DNA of 5,316 bases from an uncultured Porticoccus sp. (GTDB lineage: Bacteria > Pseudomonadota > Gammaproteobacteria > Pseudomonadales > Porticoccaceae), in assembly GCA_950063125.1 (NCBI GenBank), contig CATLZI010000160.1, forward strand, positions 1 to 5,316, read 5' to 3'. The notes below the pieces were generated by a model. The model was not told the origin of the DNA, did no database searches, and saw only the letters and a list, made by a program, of their open reading frames with translations. The position numbers and the translations under genes are program-made. Numbering within the stretch: position 1 is the stretch's first letter; each line of letters starts with the position of its first letter. Positions 4,334 to 5,316 of this stretch are shown piece by piece.

Positions 4334-5316
4334 ATGAAAAATGGCAACATGGGTATCAGCCGGATTGCATTCTGGCTCGGCATCGGCGCACTTGGTCTAC
4401 TGATGCTACTACTGATGGTTCAGATTGACCGGCAGTGGACCCGCATGAACGATATCACCCGACTGATGCAGGAACAGGCTCAGGACATTCGCTCTACCCG
4501 GGGCGTTTTACGCAATCTGGAACAGACGGTCCGCACTGCGCGCTTCAATACGTCCGAGGTGGATGACCGCTTGAGTGACACCGCTGACCGGACAGATGCC
4601 TTTGAGCGGGCAAGACTGGCCACACAACAGGCCAATTACGCGCAGGGGGACTGGCTGATGCTGGCATTCGGCAGCGGCCTCACCACCCTGACACCACTGG
4701 TCTCGGGCGACGCCTACTCCTCGGAAGTTCAGCAATATGTTCTCGAATCCCTGCTGGTTCGGGATCCGGACACACTGGAGTGGAGCGGGCTACTGGCAGA
4801 AGACTGGCAGATATCCGATGACGGACTCACCATCAACTTTACCCTGCGCCGCGATATCAGCTTCTCCGACGGGATAGCCATGACCGCCAAGGATGTGCAG
4901 TTCACGTTTGAATTCATCATGAACGAAGCCATTGCCGCACCTCGAAGCCGTGCCTATCTGTCACGGATTGAGCGGGTCACCGCGCTGGACAATTACCACG
5001 TGGAGTTTGTCTTCAAGGAGCCCTACTTCAACAGCCTGCAACTGGCAGGTGGTTTGACGATCCTCCCGGAACATTTCTATAAGCGCTTCCTGGATGAGCC
5101 TCGCACCTTTAATGAGAGCCGCGGACTATTGTTGGGTTCAGGCCCGTATCGACTCAAGGATCCGGAAAACTGGACCCCCGACCAGGGCCGGGTTGAACTG
5201 GAGCGCAACCCCCGGTACTGGGGCCCAGTGGATGGATCGTTCGACCGGATTGTGTGGCGTATTATTGAAAATGACAGCGCCCGCCTCACCAGCTGCCGCA
5301 ACGGGGATATGGATCT
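4334..5316 (+). CDS. Membrane-anchored family-5 solute-binding protein of an ABC transporter, 3'-truncated
   Basis: 327 codons are visible and the frame runs off the right edge. ATG 4334 is preceded by a modest GGGCGGA (4322-4328), and an in-frame TAG at 4307-4309 limits the start; ATG 4349 is a weaker alternative. Residues about 11-30 form one membrane helix (IAFWLGIGALGLLMLLLMV) with no lipobox or obvious signal-peptidase site, so it probably stays as an anchor with the rest in the periplasm. Residues about 32-100 are charged and helical with hydrophobic spacing like a coiled coil. From about 106 the SBP_bac_5 (oligopeptide/dipeptide-binding) domain begins: LTTLTPL, LLAEDW, ISDDGLTINFTLR, FSDG...TAKDVQFTFEF, then GSGPYRL and NPRYW. 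Such proteins bind peptides or other small solutes for an ABC permease. The permease and ATPase would be expected downstream, outside the window. The ligand is unknown. Confidence 0.9.
   Translation, partial: MKNGNMGISRIAFWLGIGALGLLMLLLMVQIDRQWTRMNDITRLMQEQAQDIRSTRGVLRNLEQTVRTARFNTSEVDDRLSDTADRTDAFERARLATQQANYAQGDWLMLAFGSGLTTLTPLVSGDAYSSEVQQYVLESLLVRDPDTLEWSGLLAEDWQISDDGLTINFTLRRDISFSDGIAMTAKDVQFTFEFIMNEAIAAPRSRAYLSRIERVTALDNYHVEFVFKEPYFNSLQLAGGLTILPEHFYKRFLDEPRTFNESRGLLLGSGPYRLKDPENWTPDQGRVELERNPRYWGPVDGSFDRIVWRIIENDSARLTSCRNGDMD

Noticed and set aside
4508..5301. Three minus-strand open frames (4508-4735, 4729-4932, 5077-5301)
   Set aside because: All lie antisense to the solute-binding-protein frame, which has clear family motifs along the whole interval.
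1..5316. CRISPR arrays, tRNA/rRNA genes, insertion sequences, attachment sites
   Set aside because: No regularly spaced repeats, no cloverleaf-like sequence, no transposase or integrase-like frame and no flanking direct repeats were seen.

Overview
The window looks like a piece of a gammaproteobacterial chromosome, probably marine. This rests on a CysE very close to the enteric enzyme, a UPF0114/YqhA protein that follows the E. coli protein almost residue for residue, a DUF5062-type small protein (a family I know from Vibrio/Shewanella-like bacteria), and sigma70-like signals. No mobile element, CRISPR array, rRNA or tRNA is visible. The genus call is inference.

Layout. Bases 1-887, plus strand: the 3' part of cysE (serine O-acetyltransferase, first step of cysteine synthesis, 5' end outside the window), then after a 15-nt gap a DUF5062-like 86-aa protein, probably one transcript. 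Bases 1093-1599, plus strand: a secreted Sel1-repeat protein that I start at a GTG rather than the upstream ATG. Bases 1600-1803 separate it from a convergent gene and hold a strong 12-bp hairpin without a U-tract. Bases 1804-2295, minus strand: yqhA (UPF0114), a four-helix inner-membrane protein. Bases 2296-2464 hold hairpins, including a clear bidirectional intrinsic terminator. Bases 2465-2677, minus strand: a 70-aa Cys/His-rich cytoplasmic protein. Bases 2678-3066 form an AT-rich divergent intergenic region with palindromes and two candidate plus-strand promoters. Bases 3067-4200, plus strand: a complete class V PLP-dependent aminotransferase of the alanine/serine-glyoxylate aminotransferase type. 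Bases 4334-5316, plus strand: the 5' part of a family-5 (oligopeptide-type) solute-binding protein with an N-terminal membrane anchor and a coiled coil. It runs off the right edge.

Functionally these are mostly housekeeping or lightly characterised genes rather than one pathway. The aminotransferase and the solute-binding protein lie on one strand with no terminator between them and could be co-expressed for uptake and use of an amino-containing compound, but this is inference. I see no convincing new multi-gene system. The observations most worth checking are the abrupt composition change inside cysE (hand-counted GC3 about 31% before base 264 and about 66% after), the Cys/His-rich small protein, the membrane-anchored coiled-coil solute-binding protein, and the unexplained hairpins.
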